Positions 29,384 to 39,437 are shown, numbered from the stretch's first letter. The stretch: DNA of 64,000 bases from Pantoea sp. GD03673 (GCF_029844725.1 NZ_JAOCKJ010000004.1:124001-188000); one strand, 5' to 3'. The notes: a model not told the origin generated them from the sequence alone. Made by a program: numbers and translations.

Positions 29384-29551
29384 AAGCAAATAGATGGCGG
29401 CAAAGGTTTAGGATTGGCGTCCGGAGTGAGCGTGAAGTATGATGGCGCGCTAAAATTTTGCCGCAGGTCAGTTTTGCTGCGGCAATGGCCAATAATTTAT
29501 AATCTGCGCGGTGAGTGACTGGCGCCCGCCCCCATTCAGTTTTACTAAGCC

Positions 29552-29827
29552 ATGGCAAAAGAACAGACTGACCGCACGACGCTCGATCTCTTTGCTGATG
29601 AGCGCCGCCCTGGTCGACCCAAAACCAGTCCGCTTTCGCGTGATGAACAGCTGCGCATCAACAAGCGCAATCAACTGAAGCGTGATAAAGGACGCGGACT
29701 TCGTCGTGTCGAGCTGAAAATGAACAGTGAAGCCGTCGACGCACTCAACACGCTGGCAGAACAGCGTAATCTCAGCCGCAGCGAGCTGATTGAACAGATG
29801 CTGCTGGCACAGCTCAAACTGGATTAA
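29552..29827 (+). CDS. ybfE: YbfE, small ribbon-helix-helix-like protein
   Basis: A 91-residue protein. The basic N-terminal half (RRPGRPKTSPLSRDEQLRINKR) is followed by a ribbon-helix-helix-like stretch, LRRVELKMNSEAVDALN with ISRSEL-type helix (NLSRSELIEQML). E. coli YbfE is listed as LexA-controlled; I saw no CTGT-N8-ACAG box in the bases before this gene. Its DNA target and role are unknown. Confidence 0.88.
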   Translation: MAKEQTDRTTLDLFADERRPGRPKTSPLSRDEQLRINKRNQLKRDKGRGLRRVELKMNSEAVDALNTLAEQRNLSRSELIEQMLLAQLKLD

Positions 29828-29959
29828 CGCGGGCAAATCGCACGCAGGAGCAAATGTCGGGCCTTTAACCGTTCACCGGTTTTCTCTCGTCTGCTATTAT
29901 TCGCTGAAATGTGCTGCGGCACACATCTCATTATCAGGATTTAAGAGGTTATTTTACTC

Positions 29960-30490
29960 ATGGCACTCGTAGGCATCTTCTTTGGCAGCGATACCGGCAA
30001 TACCGAAAACATTGCAAAAATGATCCAGAAACAGCTGGGTACAGACGTTGCAGAAGTGCATGACATCGCGAAAAGCACAAAGGAAGATCTGGAAGCGTTT
30101 GACATCCTGCTGCTGGGTATTCCGACCTGGTACTACGGTGAGGCGCAGTGCGACTGGGATGACTTTTTCCCGACGCTGGAAGAGATCGACTTTAACGGAA
30201 AACTGGTTGCGCTGTTTGGCTGTGGCGATCAGGAAGATTACGCAGAGTACTTCTGTGATGCAATGGGCACGATCCGGGACATCATTGAGCCGCACGGTGC
30301 CGTGATCGTCGGACACTGGCCGACCGAAGGCTACCACTTCGAAGCCTCCAAAGGTCTGGCCGATGATACCCACTTCCTGGGTCTGGCCATTGATGAAGAT
30401 CGTCAGCCTGAACTGACTAACCAGCGTGTAGAGCAGTGGGTCAAGCAGATTTTTGACGAACTGCAGCTGAAAGAGATCCTCGAAGCCTGA
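29960..30490 (+). CDS. fldA: Flavodoxin I
   Basis: A 176-residue FMN electron carrier used by, among others, IspG/IspH, methionine synthase reactivation and radical SAM enzymes such as MiaB in this window. The FMN phosphate loop GSDTGNTENIAK begins near residue 10. The isoalloxazine-binding blocks are PTWYYGEAQCDWDDF (near 56) and FGCGDQEDYAEYFCD. It precedes fur, as in E. coli. Confidence 0.97.
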   Translation: MALVGIFFGSDTGNTENIAKMIQKQLGTDVAEVHDIAKSTKEDLEAFDILLLGIPTWYYGEAQCDWDDFFPTLEEIDFNGKLVALFGCGDQEDYAEYFCDAMGTIRDIIEPHGAVIVGHWPTEGYHFEASKGLADDTHFLGLAIDEDRQPELTNQRVEQWVKQIFDELQLKEILEA

Positions 30491-30502
30491 TCCTTCCCGA
30501 CT

Positions 30503-30526
30503 CAATGTGAGCGCCAGCTCACATTG
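30503..30526 (+). terminator. Perfect hairpin after fldA
   Basis: A 10-base perfect stem CAATGTGAGC/GCTCACATTG with a 4-base loop lies 12 bases after the fldA stop. No U run follows, so read-through into uof-fur remains possible. Confidence 0.55.
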
Positions 30527-30726
30527 GGCCAATGGAAATTCCTATAGAAATAATAGCCACATTTTTTTAACTTTCTCCGTTTAATCTGTAGAATACCCGC
30601 ATCGATCTTCCGCTTATTTTTTCAGACGGCAAGACTAAGCGATGTACCAACAGACATCTGCCAGAATCCTCCCCGGCCCGGTGACCTATCCCCCATAGCC
30701 CATGATGATTCAGGCACGCCCTCTGG

Positions 30727-30755
30727 TTTTCATTTCATCGCTTCAGTTCTATAAT
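30727..30755 (+). promoter_or_regulatory. Candidate fur promoter
   Basis: TTTTCA (30727-30732), a 17-base spacer and a perfect TATAAT (30750-30755). The start would fall near 30762, only a few bases before the uof ATG, so from this promoter uof would have almost no leader. Confidence 0.5.
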
Positions 30756-30764
30756 GAGACGCAA

Positions 30765-30842
30765 ATGAGAATAAGCGCAGATCGACATTCAAGGCGACAA
30801 GCCACAAAAGTGAATATTAGTAACAGGACAAAATCCGCATGA
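30765..30842 (+). CDS. uof: Fur leader peptide Uof
   Basis: A 25-codon frame MRISADRHSRRQATKVNISN... ending in RTKSA. Its TGA overlaps the fur ATG (ATGA), the hallmark of Uof, whose translation is coupled to fur and is the point where the small RNA RyhB represses fur in E. coli. Too short for standard gene calls. The exact start is less certain than the overlap. Confidence 0.7.
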   Translation: MRISADRHSRRQATKVNISNRTKSA

Positions 30843-31282
30843 CTGACAACAACACCGCATTAAAGAAGGCTGGCCTGAAAGTAACACTGCCCAGACTGAA
30901 AATTCTGGAAGTGCTTCAGGAACCTGAGTGCCATCACGTCAGTGCGGAAGATTTGTACAAACGCCTGATCGACATCGGCGAAGAGATTGGCCTGGCTACC
31001 GTTTACCGTGTACTGAACCAGTTCGATGATGCCGGTATCGTGACCCGTCATAACTTTGAAGGTGGCAAGTCTGTTTTCGAACTGACGCAGCAGCATCACC
31101 ACGATCACCTTATTTGCCTGGATTGCGGCAAGGTAATTGAGTTCAGCGATGAGTCGATCGAAACGCGTCAGCGTGAAATCGCGACCCGCCATGGCATTAA
31201 GCTGACCAACCACAGCCTCTATCTCTATGGACACTGCACACTGGGCGATTGCCGGGAAGACGAAACCCTGCACGACCAGTAA
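30839..31282 (+). CDS. fur: Ferric uptake regulator Fur
   Basis: A 147-residue iron-responsive repressor. The winged-helix part is residues 1-82 and the dimerisation part follows. The metal-binding HHHDHLICLDCG block is near 86-97 and a second Cys pair lies in HCTLGDC near 132. It is coupled to uof. A strong terminator follows. Confidence 0.98.
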   Translation: MTDNNTALKKAGLKVTLPRLKILEVLQEPECHHVSAEDLYKRLIDIGEEIGLATVYRVLNQFDDAGIVTRHNFEGGKSVFELTQQHHHDHLICLDCGKVIEFSDESIETRQREIATRHGIKLTNHSLYLYGHCTLGDCREDETLHDQ

Positions 31283-31295
31283 CGCGGCCTGAAAT

Positions 31296-31327
31296 AAAAA
31301 AACCGGTGATTTCACCGGTTTTTTTTC
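31296..31327. terminator. Bidirectional terminator between fur and the 131-residue gene
   Basis: Stem AACCGGTG...CACCGGTT with an A run on the left and T run on the right. Confidence 0.93.
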
Positions 31328-31346
31328 GTCTGTTTATGCGTCAGCC

Positions 31347-31742
31347 TCAGGCCACCAGCGTCTCCTGCAAATAACGCCAGCGTGGAATGGAGCTGCTGCA
31401 GTCAAGGATCGCCAGCGAAATACGACTATGGTTGTTGCCATTCATCATCTGCATTTCGCGATACTGCACGGTGATCTCTTTATCATGATGAGAGAGGATC
31501 ACATGTTCGCAGGTGGCAATGCGCATCCCTTCCCGTTGCCCCTGCAACTGACGGAAAAGATCCTCAACTTCGTTCAGATTGTACTCTTTGCCCTTTGGGG
31601 TCACCATGCGGAATTCAGGATGAAAATAGGACATCAGCAGCTCAAAACTGTCGTCAGATCCGGCAGGCTGATTAAAAATACGTTCAATGAGCTGATGTAA
31701 AACGACAACACTGTTTCTGGCTTCCTGGGCGAGAACGGTCAT
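31347..31742 (-). CDS. Uncharacterised 131-residue protein, NTF2-like (weak assignment)
   Basis: I do not recognise this protein by name. It starts MTVLAQEARNSVVVLHQLIE; the pattern of an N-terminal helix pair, SFELLMSYFHPEFRMVTPKG and alternating beta strands (REGMRIATCEHVIL, EITVQYREMQMM) resembles SnoaL/NTF2-like folds such as DUF4440. No signal peptide or membrane segment. It stands alone between fur and glnS, converging on fur. Codon use looks like its neighbours. No function assigned. Confidence 0.75.
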   Translation of the reverse strand: MTVLAQEARNSVVVLHQLIERIFNQPAGSDDSFELLMSYFHPEFRMVTPKGKEYNLNEVEDLFRQLQGQREGMRIATCEHVILSHHDKEITVQYREMQMMNGNNHSRISLAILDCSSSIPRWRYLQETLVA

Positions 31743-31922
31743 TTTTTTTCCCTCTGTAACCCGCTTTGCAACCTCTTAGAGCGCATAGCCTACCTGAAAG
31801 CGGATAATTCACATCCGGAAACTGATTAATTTTTTTAAACTCAGATTTCTCTCACAATGCGGCATTTCAGAGGTTGCAGTTAGTGCAGAACAAACGTCGG
31901 CAAGGGGAGAAATAGGGACAAT

Positions 31923-31948
31923 AAAAAAGGGCGATCAATCGCCCTTTT
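31923..31948 (-). terminator. Terminator after glnS
   Basis: Minus-strand GGGCG...CGCCC stem followed by six U, about 30 bases after the glnS stop. Confidence 0.9.
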
Positions 31949-31978
31949 GTCATTTTATGAGGTTAGCCGCAAAAAGGA

Positions 31979-33646
31979 TTATTCGCCGATCTTCGCCCAG
32001 GTATCGCGAAGACCGACGGTGCGGTTAAACACCAGTTGCGACGGCTTCGAATAAACGCTGTCGGCGCAGAAATACCCTTCACGCTCAAACTGGAACGGTA
32101 TCGTCGCTTCACCATCACGCAGGCTCGGTTCAACAAAGCCCTGTTTGATCACCAGTGAATCAGGGTTGATCACCGCCAGGAAGTCCTCTGCTGCGCCCGG
32201 GTTTGGCACGCTGAACAGACGGTCATACAGGCGAAACTCAGCAGGCTGCGCATGATCCGCAGAAACCCAGTGAATCACCCCTTTTACCTTGCGGCCATCA
32301 GCAGGGTCTTTGCTCAGCGTATCAACATCGCTGGTGCAGTAGATGCAGGTAATGTTGCCCGCTTCATCTTTAGCAACCCGCTCAGCACGGATCACATAGG
32401 CGTTGCGCAGGCGAACTTCTTTGCCCAGCACCAGACGCTTATATTGCTTGTTGGCCTCTTCACGAAAATCTGCACGATCAATCCAGATCTCACGGCTGAA
32501 TGGCACCTCACGCGTCCCCATCTCAGGCTTGCCCGGATGATTTGGCATGGTGATGATTTCGCTGTGGCCTGCTGGCAGGTTTTCGATCACCACTTTAAGC
32601 GGGTCCAGCACAGCCATGGCGCGCGGTGCGTTCTCGTTGAGATCATCGCGGATACAGGACTCCAGCGAAGCCATCTCCACGATGTTATCCTGTTTGGTCA
32701 CGCCAATGCGGCGGCAGAACTCACGGATAGAAGCGGCGGTGTAACCGCGACGACGCAGACCTGAAACGGTCAGCATGCGCGGGTCGTCCCAGCCTTCTAC
32801 GTGCTTTCCGGTCACCAGCTGCGTCAGTTTGCGTTTTGACATCACCGCATACTCCAGATTCAGGCGCGAGAACTCATACTGACGCGGATGAACCGGAATC
32901 GTGATGTTATCCAGCACCCAGTCATAGAGACGGCGGTTGTCCTGGAACTCCAGCGTGCAGAGCGAGTGCGTAATGCCTTCCAGCGCATCGGAAATGCAAT
33001 GGGTAAAGTCATACATCGGGTAGATGCACCACTTGTTGCCGGTCTGGTGGTGTTCCGCAAACTTGATGCGGTAAAGCACCGGGTCACGCATCACAATGAA
33101 ATTGGAGGCCATGTCGATTTTGGCACGCAGACAGGCGCTGCCTTCGGCAAACTCACCGTTTCGCATCTTTTCAAACAGGGCCAGGTTCTCTTCCACACTG
33201 CGATCGCGGTAAGGGCTGTTTTTGCCGGGCTCTTTCAGGGTGCCACGATATTCGCGAATCTCATCCGGACTCAGTTCATCGACGTAGGCCAGACCTTTAG
33301 AAATCAGCTCGATGGCATAGTTGTAAAGCTGATCAAAATAGTTTGATGAGTAACAGACCTCACCGCTCCACTCAAAACCCAGCCACTGGACGTCACGCTT
33401 GATGGATTCAACAAATTCCATATCCTCTTTAACCGGATTGGTATCGTCGAAACGCAGATTGCATTGCCCCTGATAATCCTGGGCAATGCCAAAATTCAGA
33501 CAGATCGATTTCGCATGACCAATATGCAGATAGCCATTGGGCTCCGGCGGGAAACGGGTATGCACGCTGCTGTGCTTACCGCTCGCCAAATCTTCGTCAA
33601 TGATCTGACGAATAAAGTTAGTTGGGCGGGCTTCAGCCTCACTCAT
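31979..33646 (-). CDS. glnS: Glutaminyl-tRNA synthetase
   Basis: A 555-residue class I aminoacyl-tRNA synthetase that charges tRNA-Gln; four tRNA-Gln genes are in this window. The HIGH-type motif is [14 protein letters not shown] (near 35) and the KMSKS-type motif is VMSKRK (near 268). C-terminal beta barrels read the anticodon. The frame continues upstream, but ATG at 33646 ([14 protein letters not shown]) is the family start. Confidence 0.98.
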   Translation of the reverse strand: MSEAEARPTNFIRQIIDEDLASGKHSSVHTRFPPEPNGYLHIGHAKSICLNFGIAQDYQGQCNLRFDDTNPVKEDMEFVESIKRDVQWLGFEWSGEVCYSSNYFDQLYNYAIELISKGLAYVDELSPDEIREYRGTLKEPGKNSPYRDRSVEENLALFEKMRNGEFAEGSACLRAKIDMASNFIVMRDPVLYRIKFAEHHQTGNKWCIYPMYDFTHCISDALEGITHSLCTLEFQDNRRLYDWVLDNITIPVHPRQYEFSRLNLEYAVMSKRKLTQLVTGKHVEGWDDPRMLTVSGLRRRGYTAASIREFCRRIGVTKQDNIVEMASLESCIRDDLNENAPRAMAVLDPLKVVIENLPAGHSEIITMPNHPGKPEMGTREVPFSREIWIDRADFREEANKQYKRLVLGKEVRLRNAYVIRAERVAKDEAGNITCIYCTSDVDTLSKDPADGRKVKGVIHWVSADHAQPAEFRLYDRLFSVPNPGAAEDFLAVINPDSLVIKQGFVEPSLRDGEATIPFQFEREGYFCADSVYSKPSQLVFNRTVGLRDTWAKIGE

Positions 33647-33751
33647 CTCAAAAATCCTCAATACGAATAACGGGTGATTTGTACCACGAAGTAACGGAGT
33701 ATGATCCACAAAGCGTCTGAGGGAAACAACCGTTTGTTAAGCCTTTAAAAC

Positions 33752-33777
33752 AAAAAAGGCAGGAATCGCTTCCTGCC
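33752..33777 (-). terminator. Terminator after nagE
   Basis: Minus-strand stem GGCAGGAA...TTCCTGCC followed by six U. Confidence 0.92.
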
Positions 33778-33798
33778 TGTGGGGTTCTGTTACGGGGA

Positions 33799-35826
33799 TT
33801 AGCCTTTCACTTCATACAGCGGCGTTTCACCCGCTACCACCTGACCGCGGGCCAGTAATGTCAGACCGGCGAAATCATCGCTGTTGCTGACGACCACCGG
33901 GCTCACCATCGAGCGGGCATTGGCGTTAAGGAATTCAAGGTCCATTTCCAGCACAGGCTGACCGGCGGCCACGCTGGCCCCCTCTTCAGCCAGACGGGTA
34001 AAGCCTTTACCGTCCAGCGCCACGGTATCCAGCCCCATGTGCACCACAATCTCAACCCCATTTTCCGTTTCAAGACAGAAGGCGTGATTGGTGTTGAAGA
34101 TTTTGACCAGCGTACCGGCAATCGGTGCCACTACCCATTTGTCGCTGGGTTTGATCGCCAGACCATCACCCACCGCTTTGCTGGCAAAGGCCTCATCCGG
34201 CACATCATCCAGCGCGACGATTTCACCGGTTACAGGTGCAAGCAGTGTCGCGATAACACGCTTCTCACTGTTCAGCACGGCCTGCGGTTTAACGTCAGGC
34301 TCTGCTGGCGCACCGCTGGTGCTGGCTGCCGCAACCGGACCTTTGGTCAGCACTTTTTTCATGGCCGAGGCGATGCTTTCGGCCTGGGTGCCCACGATGA
34401 TCTGCACGCTCTGCTTGTTAAGGCGGATCACACCGGATGCACCGAGACGCTTCGCCACGCCCTCATTTACCTGAGCCGAATCATTCACGTTAAGACGCAG
34501 ACGGGTAATACAGGCATCAATACTGGTTAAGTTGGCTGAACCTCCCACCGCACCAATGTAACGGCGCGCCAGCGATTCAGTGGCCGTTTCGCCATTGTCC
34601 GTTGTATCCACGTTAACGTCATAACCGTCACTTTCATCACCGGCAACCGCCAGCTCACGGCCCGGCGTCATCAGGTTGAATTTTTTGATGGTGAAGCGGA
34701 ACACCACGTAGTAGATAACGAAGAAGACCAGGCCCTGTGGGATCAGCATGTACCAGTGTGTGGCCAGCGGGTTGCGGGTCGACAGCACCATATCCACCAG
34801 CCCGGCACTGAAACCAAACCCGGCAATCCAGTGCATGCTGGCCGCGATGAAGACCGAGATGCCGGTCAGAACGGCGTGGATCAGATAAAGCACCGGTGCC
34901 ACGAACATGAAGGAGAACTCCAGCGGTTCGGTGATACCGGTAAAGAAAGCAGCAAACGCCGCAGCCAGCATAATACTGCCGACTTTGACACGGTTCTCAG
35001 GACGCGCACAGTGGTAGATAGCCAGCGCAGCACCCGGCAGACCAAACATCATAATCGGGAAGAAGCCCGCCTGATAACGGCCAGTGATGCCCACGGTTGC
35101 CGATCCATCAGCCAGTGACTGCGCACCGCCCAGGAATTTAGGAATATCGTTAATGCCCGCAACATCAAACCAGAAGACGGAGTTCAGCGCGTGATGCAGA
35201 CCGACCGGAATCAGCAGACGGTTGAAGAAGGCGTAGATACCGGCACCGGCAGAACCGAGCTTCTGGATATGCTCACCAAAGTTAACCAGACCATTAAACA
35301 CCACAGGCCAGATATACATCAGGATAAAAGCAACAAAGATCATCAGGAACGAAACGAGAATCGGCACCAGCCGGCGTCCGCTGAAGAAAGAGAGTGCCTT
35401 AGGCAGTTCAACGTGGCTGAAGCGGTTGTAGACTTCTGCCGACAGAATACCGACAAGGATGCCGACAAACTGGTTTTCGATTTTGCCAAAAGCAGCGGGT
35501 ACCTGATCCAAAGGAATTTTCTGAATCATCGACACTGCAGCGGGTGAGCAGAGCGTGGTGACAACCAGAAAGCCGACATAGCCAGTCAGGGCCGCCGCGC
35601 CATCTTTATCTTTTGACATGCCATAGGCAATACCGATCGCGAACAGCACCGACATGTGCTCAATGATTGCCGCACCGGATTTGATCAGTAACGCAGCCAG
35701 CGCATTACCTGCCCCCCAGCTGTCGGGATCAATCCAGTAGCCGACACCCATCAATATTGCTGCTGCTGGCAGGGTTGCGACCGGCACCATCAGTGCGCGC
35801 CCCACCTTTTGTAAATAACCTAACAT
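33799..35826 (-). CDS. nagE: PTS N-acetylglucosamine transporter, EIICBA
   Basis: A 675-residue permease that imports and phosphorylates N-acetylglucosamine. The EIIC membrane domain covers about residues 1-380, EIIB carries the phospho-Cys439 in SIDACITRL, and EIIA carries the phospho-His596 in EIVVHMGLDT. It gives GlcNAc 6-phosphate to NagA. It is divergent from nagBACD across a shared control region. Confidence 0.98.
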   Translation of the reverse strand: MLGYLQKVGRALMVPVATLPAAAILMGVGYWIDPDSWGAGNALAALLIKSGAAIIEHMSVLFAIGIAYGMSKDKDGAAALTGYVGFLVVTTLCSPAAVSMIQKIPLDQVPAAFGKIENQFVGILVGILSAEVYNRFSHVELPKALSFFSGRRLVPILVSFLMIFVAFILMYIWPVVFNGLVNFGEHIQKLGSAGAGIYAFFNRLLIPVGLHHALNSVFWFDVAGINDIPKFLGGAQSLADGSATVGITGRYQAGFFPIMMFGLPGAALAIYHCARPENRVKVGSIMLAAAFAAFFTGITEPLEFSFMFVAPVLYLIHAVLTGISVFIAASMHWIAGFGFSAGLVDMVLSTRNPLATHWYMLIPQGLVFFVIYYVVFRFTIKKFNLMTPGRELAVAGDESDGYDVNVDTTDNGETATESLARRYIGAVGGSANLTSIDACITRLRLNVNDSAQVNEGVAKRLGASGVIRLNKQSVQIIVGTQAESIASAMKKVLTKGPVAAASTSGAPAEPDVKPQAVLNSEKRVIATLLAPVTGEIVALDDVPDEAFASKAVGDGLAIKPSDKWVVAPIAGTLVKIFNTNHAFCLETENGVEIVVHMGLDTVALDGKGFTRLAEEGASVAAGQPVLEMDLEFLNANARSMVSPVVVSNSDDFAGLTLLARGQVVAGETPLYEVKG

Positions 35827-35934
35827 ATCCCCTTCCCCCTATGAGCCTGACTGGTCACTTTGCGCCGCTTAAAGTTGTTATGTCAGCTGCAAAGATCGTT
35901 AATACACTTCCTATCACGCCGGGAAGTGTAATGA

Positions 35935-35960
35935 AAAATTAATTCGCTTCGCAAATTAAT
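35935..35960. promoter_or_regulatory. Candidate NagC operator
   Basis: An inverted repeat TTAATT-CGCTTCG-CAAATTAA with AT-rich arms around a CG-containing centre, the general build of NagC/Mlc operators. It lies beside the CRP-like site. Confidence 0.4.
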
Positions 35961-35970
35961 ACCCGGTAAA

Positions 35971-35986
35971 TGTGATTTTTATCACT
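35971..35986. promoter_or_regulatory. Candidate CRP site in the nagE-nagB region
   Basis: TGTGATTTTTATCACT matches TGTGA-N6-TCACA at nine of ten conserved bases. CRP activates both nag directions in E. coli. Confidence 0.65.
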
Positions 35987-36153
35987 AAAAAACATCATGC
36001 AGCACGGCAACATCTGGCTATCACTACAAACTTATTTTATGATCCGAAATATTGAATTACGCTCCGCCCGTGGCGAGAATAGATCATCTGCTCAGGCTGA
36101 AGACTAACGCAACGGTTTAGCGATCCCTTTTCCATTTTCTATTGAGGTGAAAC

Positions 36154-36954
36154 ATGAGACTGATTCCTTTAGCGACGCCAACTCAGGTGGGCAAATGGGC
36201 CGCCCGCCACATTGTTAACCGCATCAATGCGTTTAACCCGACGGCTGACAGACCCTTTGTTCTCGGTCTGCCAACTGGCGGCACGCCACTGGAAGCGTAC
36301 AAGCACCTGATTGATATGCACAAAGCGGGCCAGGTCAGTTTCAGACATGTCGTGACCTTCAATATGGATGAATATGTGGGCCTGCCGAAAGAGCACCCGG
36401 AAAGCTATCACAGCTTCATGTATCGCAACTTCTTTGATCATGTTGATATTCAACCGGAAAATATCAACCTGCTGAATGGTAATGCGCCCGATATTGACGC
36501 AGAATGTCGTCAGTACGAAGAGAAAATTCGCGCACTGGGTAAAATCCACCTGTTTATGGGCGGTGTCGGCAACGACGGTCATATCGCATTTAACGAACCG
36601 GCTTCCTCATTAGCCTCCCGTACCCGCATTAAAACCCTGACCCATGACACCCGCGTGGCGAACTCTCGCTTCTTTAACGGCGACGTTGATCAGGTGCCTA
36701 AATATGCGCTGACAGTCGGTGTGGGCACGCTGCTGGATGCCGAAGAAGTGATGATTCTGGTTACCGGCCATGTTAAAGCGCAGGCTCTGCAGGCGGCGGT
36801 TGAGGGCAACGTTAACCATATGTGGACCATCAGTTGCCTGCAGCTGCATGCGAAATCGGTGGTGGTATGTGATGAACCAGCCACTATGGAACTGAAAGTG
36901 AAAACCGTGAAATATTTCCGCGAAATGGAAGCGGAAAATATGAAAGGCGTGTAA
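36154..36954 (+). CDS. nagB: Glucosamine-6-phosphate deaminase
   Basis: A 266-residue enzyme that turns glucosamine 6-phosphate into fructose 6-phosphate and ammonia. Visible are the phosphate loop [12 protein letters not shown] (near 39), the catalytic region FNMDEYVGL (near 70) and [14 protein letters not shown] (near 136). Length equals the E. coli hexameric, GlcNAc6P-activated enzyme. It heads nagBACD. Confidence 0.98.
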   Translation: MRLIPLATPTQVGKWAARHIVNRINAFNPTADRPFVLGLPTGGTPLEAYKHLIDMHKAGQVSFRHVVTFNMDEYVGLPKEHPESYHSFMYRNFFDHVDIQPENINLLNGNAPDIDAECRQYEEKIRALGKIHLFMGGVGNDGHIAFNEPASSLASRTRIKTLTHDTRVANSRFFNGDVDQVPKYALTVGVGTLLDAEEVMILVTGHVKAQALQAAVEGNVNHMWTISCLQLHAKSVVVCDEPATMELKVKTVKYFREMEAENMKGV

Positions 36955-37021
36955 CAGAACATTGTCATGCCCTGCTGTTACCCTCAGTGACAGCAGGCCA
37001 GGACGGGACGGGAGAAGAAAG

Positions 37022-38170
37022 ATGTACGCATTAGTAAACGGTCGGATCTACAGCGGCCATGAGATTCTGGATAATCACGCGGTCGTGGTTGCTGACGGGC
37101 TAATTACGCACGTCTGCCCGCGTGAATCGCTCCCGGCCGATATTGAGCAGCGGGATATGGCGGGTGCGATTATTGCGCCAGGCTTTATCGATCTCCAGCT
37201 CAATGGCTGCGGTGGCGTGCAGTTCAATGACAGCCTTGATGCGCTCAGCATGGACACGCTGGAAACGATGCAGCGCGCTAATGAAAAATCTGGCTGCACC
37301 AGTTTTCTACCGACGCTGATCACCAGCAGCGACGCGCTGATGAAGCGGGCGATTGAAACCATGCGCGCTTACCTGCAGAAACATCAGCATCAGGCGCTGG
37401 GTCTGCATCTTGAAGGCCCCTGGCTTAGCAAGGCAAAAAAAGGCACCCATGATCCGGCGCTGATTCGCCTGCCGGATGCGGCGATGGTGCAGTATCTTTG
37501 CGACAATGCTGACGTCATCACCAAAGTCACGCTGGCACCGGAAAATGCAGGCAGCGACGTGATCCGTCAGCTAACTGACGCCGGGATTATTGTCTCAGCC
37601 GGTCACTCGAATGCGACCTATGAAGAAGCGAAAGCGGGCTTTTCTGCGGGCGTGAGTTTCGCCACCCACCTGTACAACGCCATGCCGACCTTTGCCGGAC
37701 GTGAACCCGGCCTTATCGGTGCGCTGTTTGATTCGCCTGATGTATACTGCGGCATTATTGCGGATGGTTTGCATGTACATTACGCTAACGTGCGCAATGC
37801 GAAACGCATTAAAGGCGACAAACTGGTGCTGGTAACGGATGCCACCGCACCGGCTGGCGCTGACATCAGCGAGTTTATTTTCGCAGGAAAAACAATCTAT
37901 TATCGTGACGGGCTCTGTGTCGACGAAAACGGCACATTAAGCGGTTCAGCCCTGACGATGATGGAAGCGGTACAGAACAGCGTCGAGCATGTGGGTATCG
38001 CACTGGACGAAGCATTGCGCATGGCATCACTCTACCCGGCACGGGCGATGGGCGTGGAAAAACAGTTAGGCTCGATCGAAGCAGGAAAAATCGCGAACCT
38101 GGCTGTGTTTACGCGCGACTTTAAAATCATTAAGACGTTTGTCAACGGAGACGACGTCCTGAGCGAGTAA
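37022..38170 (+). CDS. nagA: N-acetylglucosamine-6-phosphate deacetylase
   Basis: A 382-residue metal hydrolase of the amidohydrolase superfamily that deacetylates GlcNAc 6-phosphate for NagB. Key blocks are [17 protein letters not shown] (near 54), [17 protein letters not shown] (near 128), SAGHSNA (near 196) and VTDATAPAG (near 271). The frame runs upstream to 36962, but ATG at 37022 with GGGAG before it gives the family start [12 protein letters not shown]. Confidence 0.97.
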   Translation: MYALVNGRIYSGHEILDNHAVVVADGLITHVCPRESLPADIEQRDMAGAIIAPGFIDLQLNGCGGVQFNDSLDALSMDTLETMQRANEKSGCTSFLPTLITSSDALMKRAIETMRAYLQKHQHQALGLHLEGPWLSKAKKGTHDPALIRLPDAAMVQYLCDNADVITKVTLAPENAGSDVIRQLTDAGIIVSAGHSNATYEEAKAGFSAGVSFATHLYNAMPTFAGREPGLIGALFDSPDVYCGIIADGLHVHYANVRNAKRIKGDKLVLVTDATAPAGADISEFIFAGKTIYYRDGLCVDENGTLSGSALTMMEAVQNSVEHVGIALDEALRMASLYPARAMGVEKQLGSIEAGKIANLAVFTRDFKIIKTFVNGDDVLSE

Positions 38171-38177
38171 GCACTGA

Positions 38178-39398
38178 ATGACCACTGGCGGCCAGTCACA
38201 AATAGGAAATGTCGATCTTGTTAAGCAACTTAATAGCGCAGCGGTTTACCGGCTGATTGATCAACAGGGGCCGATATCGCGCATTCAGATTGCCGAACTC
38301 AGCCATCTTGCCCCCGCCAGCGTCACCAAAATTACCCGCCAGTTGATTGAGCGCGGTCTGATCAAAGAGGTAGACCAGCAGGCATCTACCGGTGGTCGCC
38401 GCGCTATTTCGATTATCACTGAAACCCGCCACTTCCATACCATCGGGGTCCGCCTGGGCCGTAACGATGCCACTCTGACCCTGTTCGACCTCAGCGGTAA
38501 ATCACTGGCGCAGGAAGATTATGCGCTGCCGGAACGCACGCAGGAGACGCTGGAACATGCGCTGTTTAACGCCATCAGCGGCTTCATTGAGCAGCATCAG
38601 CGTAAAATACGCGAGCTGATCGCGATTTCCGTCATCCTGCCAGGCCTGGTCGATCCGATTAACGGCGTCATCCGTTATATGCCGCACATCGCTGTCAGCC
38701 ACTGGCCGCTGGTCGCCAGTCTGAAAAAACGGTTTAACGTCACCAGTTTTGTCGGGCACGATATTCGCAGCCTGGCCCTGGCCGAGCACTACTTCGGTGC
38801 AAGCCGCGACTGTGCTGACTCAATCCTGGTGCGTTTACACCGTGGTACGGGTGCCGGCATCATTGCCAACGGCCACATCTTCCTCGGCAGCAACGGCAAC
38901 GTCGGCGAGATTGGCCATATTCAGGTGGATCCGCTTGGCGAGCGCTGTCACTGCGGCAACTTTGGCTGCCTTGAAACCATTGCCGCTAATGGCGCTATTG
39001 AGAATCGCGTGCGGCATCTGCTGAACCAGGGCTACCCCAGCGTACTGACGCTGGAGGCGTGTCAGATATCTCACATCTGTAAAGCGGCTAATCAGGGTGA
39101 TGCGCTGGCCTGTGAAGTGGTCGAACAGGTGGGCCGTTATCTCGGCAAAGCGATCGCCATCGCCATTAACCTGTTTAATCCCCAAAAAGTGGTGCTGGCG
39201 GGTGAGATTACTGATGCAGAAAAAGTGCTGCTGCCCGCCATCGAAGGCTGCATCAATACCCAGGCATTAGAGGCCTTCCGTAAACATCTGCCGGTCGTGC
39301 GTTCCACCCTGGATCATCGGTCTGCAATTGGCGCGTTTGCGCTTGCTAAACGTGCCATGCTTAACGGCATTCTGCTGCAACATCTTCTGGAAGACTAA
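38178..39398 (+). CDS. nagC: N-acetylglucosamine repressor NagC (ROK family)
   Basis: A 406-residue ROK regulator that represses the nag genes until GlcNAc 6-phosphate is present. The N-terminal helix-turn-helix includes ISRIQIAELSHLAPASVTKI (near 34). The sugar-binding ROK domain holds the zinc motif CHCGNFGCLE near 257. It lies 7 bases after nagA. Confidence 0.97.
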   Translation: MTTGGQSQIGNVDLVKQLNSAAVYRLIDQQGPISRIQIAELSHLAPASVTKITRQLIERGLIKEVDQQASTGGRRAISIITETRHFHTIGVRLGRNDATLTLFDLSGKSLAQEDYALPERTQETLEHALFNAISGFIEQHQRKIRELIAISVILPGLVDPINGVIRYMPHIAVSHWPLVASLKKRFNVTSFVGHDIRSLALAEHYFGASRDCADSILVRLHRGTGAGIIANGHIFLGSNGNVGEIGHIQVDPLGERCHCGNFGCLETIAANGAIENRVRHLLNQGYPSVLTLEACQISHICKAANQGDALACEVVEQVGRYLGKAIAIAINLFNPQKVVLAGEITDAEKVLLPAIEGCINTQALEAFRKHLPVVRSTLDHRSAIGAFALAKRAMLNGILLQHLLED

Positions 39399-39403
39399 GC
39401 TTA

Positions 39404-39420
39404 CCCGCTGTTGTGGCGGG
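39404..39420 (+). other. Small hairpin between nagC and nagD
   Basis: CCCGC-TGTTGTG-GCGGG just before nagD. No U run, so it is not a terminator; it could affect nagD translation, which lacks an obvious strong ribosome binding site. Confidence 0.4.
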
Positions 39421-39437
39421 CCACATCGGATCTGACT

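Larger units (their letters stand above)
35827..36153. promoter_or_regulatory. Divergent nagE-nagB control region
   Basis: This 327-base stretch holds a CRP-like site at 35971-35986, an AT-rich palindrome at 35935-35960 (ATTAATTCGCTTCGCAAATTAAT-like) that could be a NagC operator, and TTATTTTATGATCCGAAATA near 36030-36050 that could be a second one. In E. coli NagC loops between two operators here. No gene is hidden in it. Confidence 0.65.

Noticed and set aside
29384-29551. LexA box before ybfE
   Set aside because: No CTGT-N8-ACAG or close variant was visible, although the E. coli gene is reported as LexA-controlled.
33647-33709. N-terminal extension of glnS
   Set aside because: MSEAEARP at 33646 is the family start; the extension has no ribosome binding site support.
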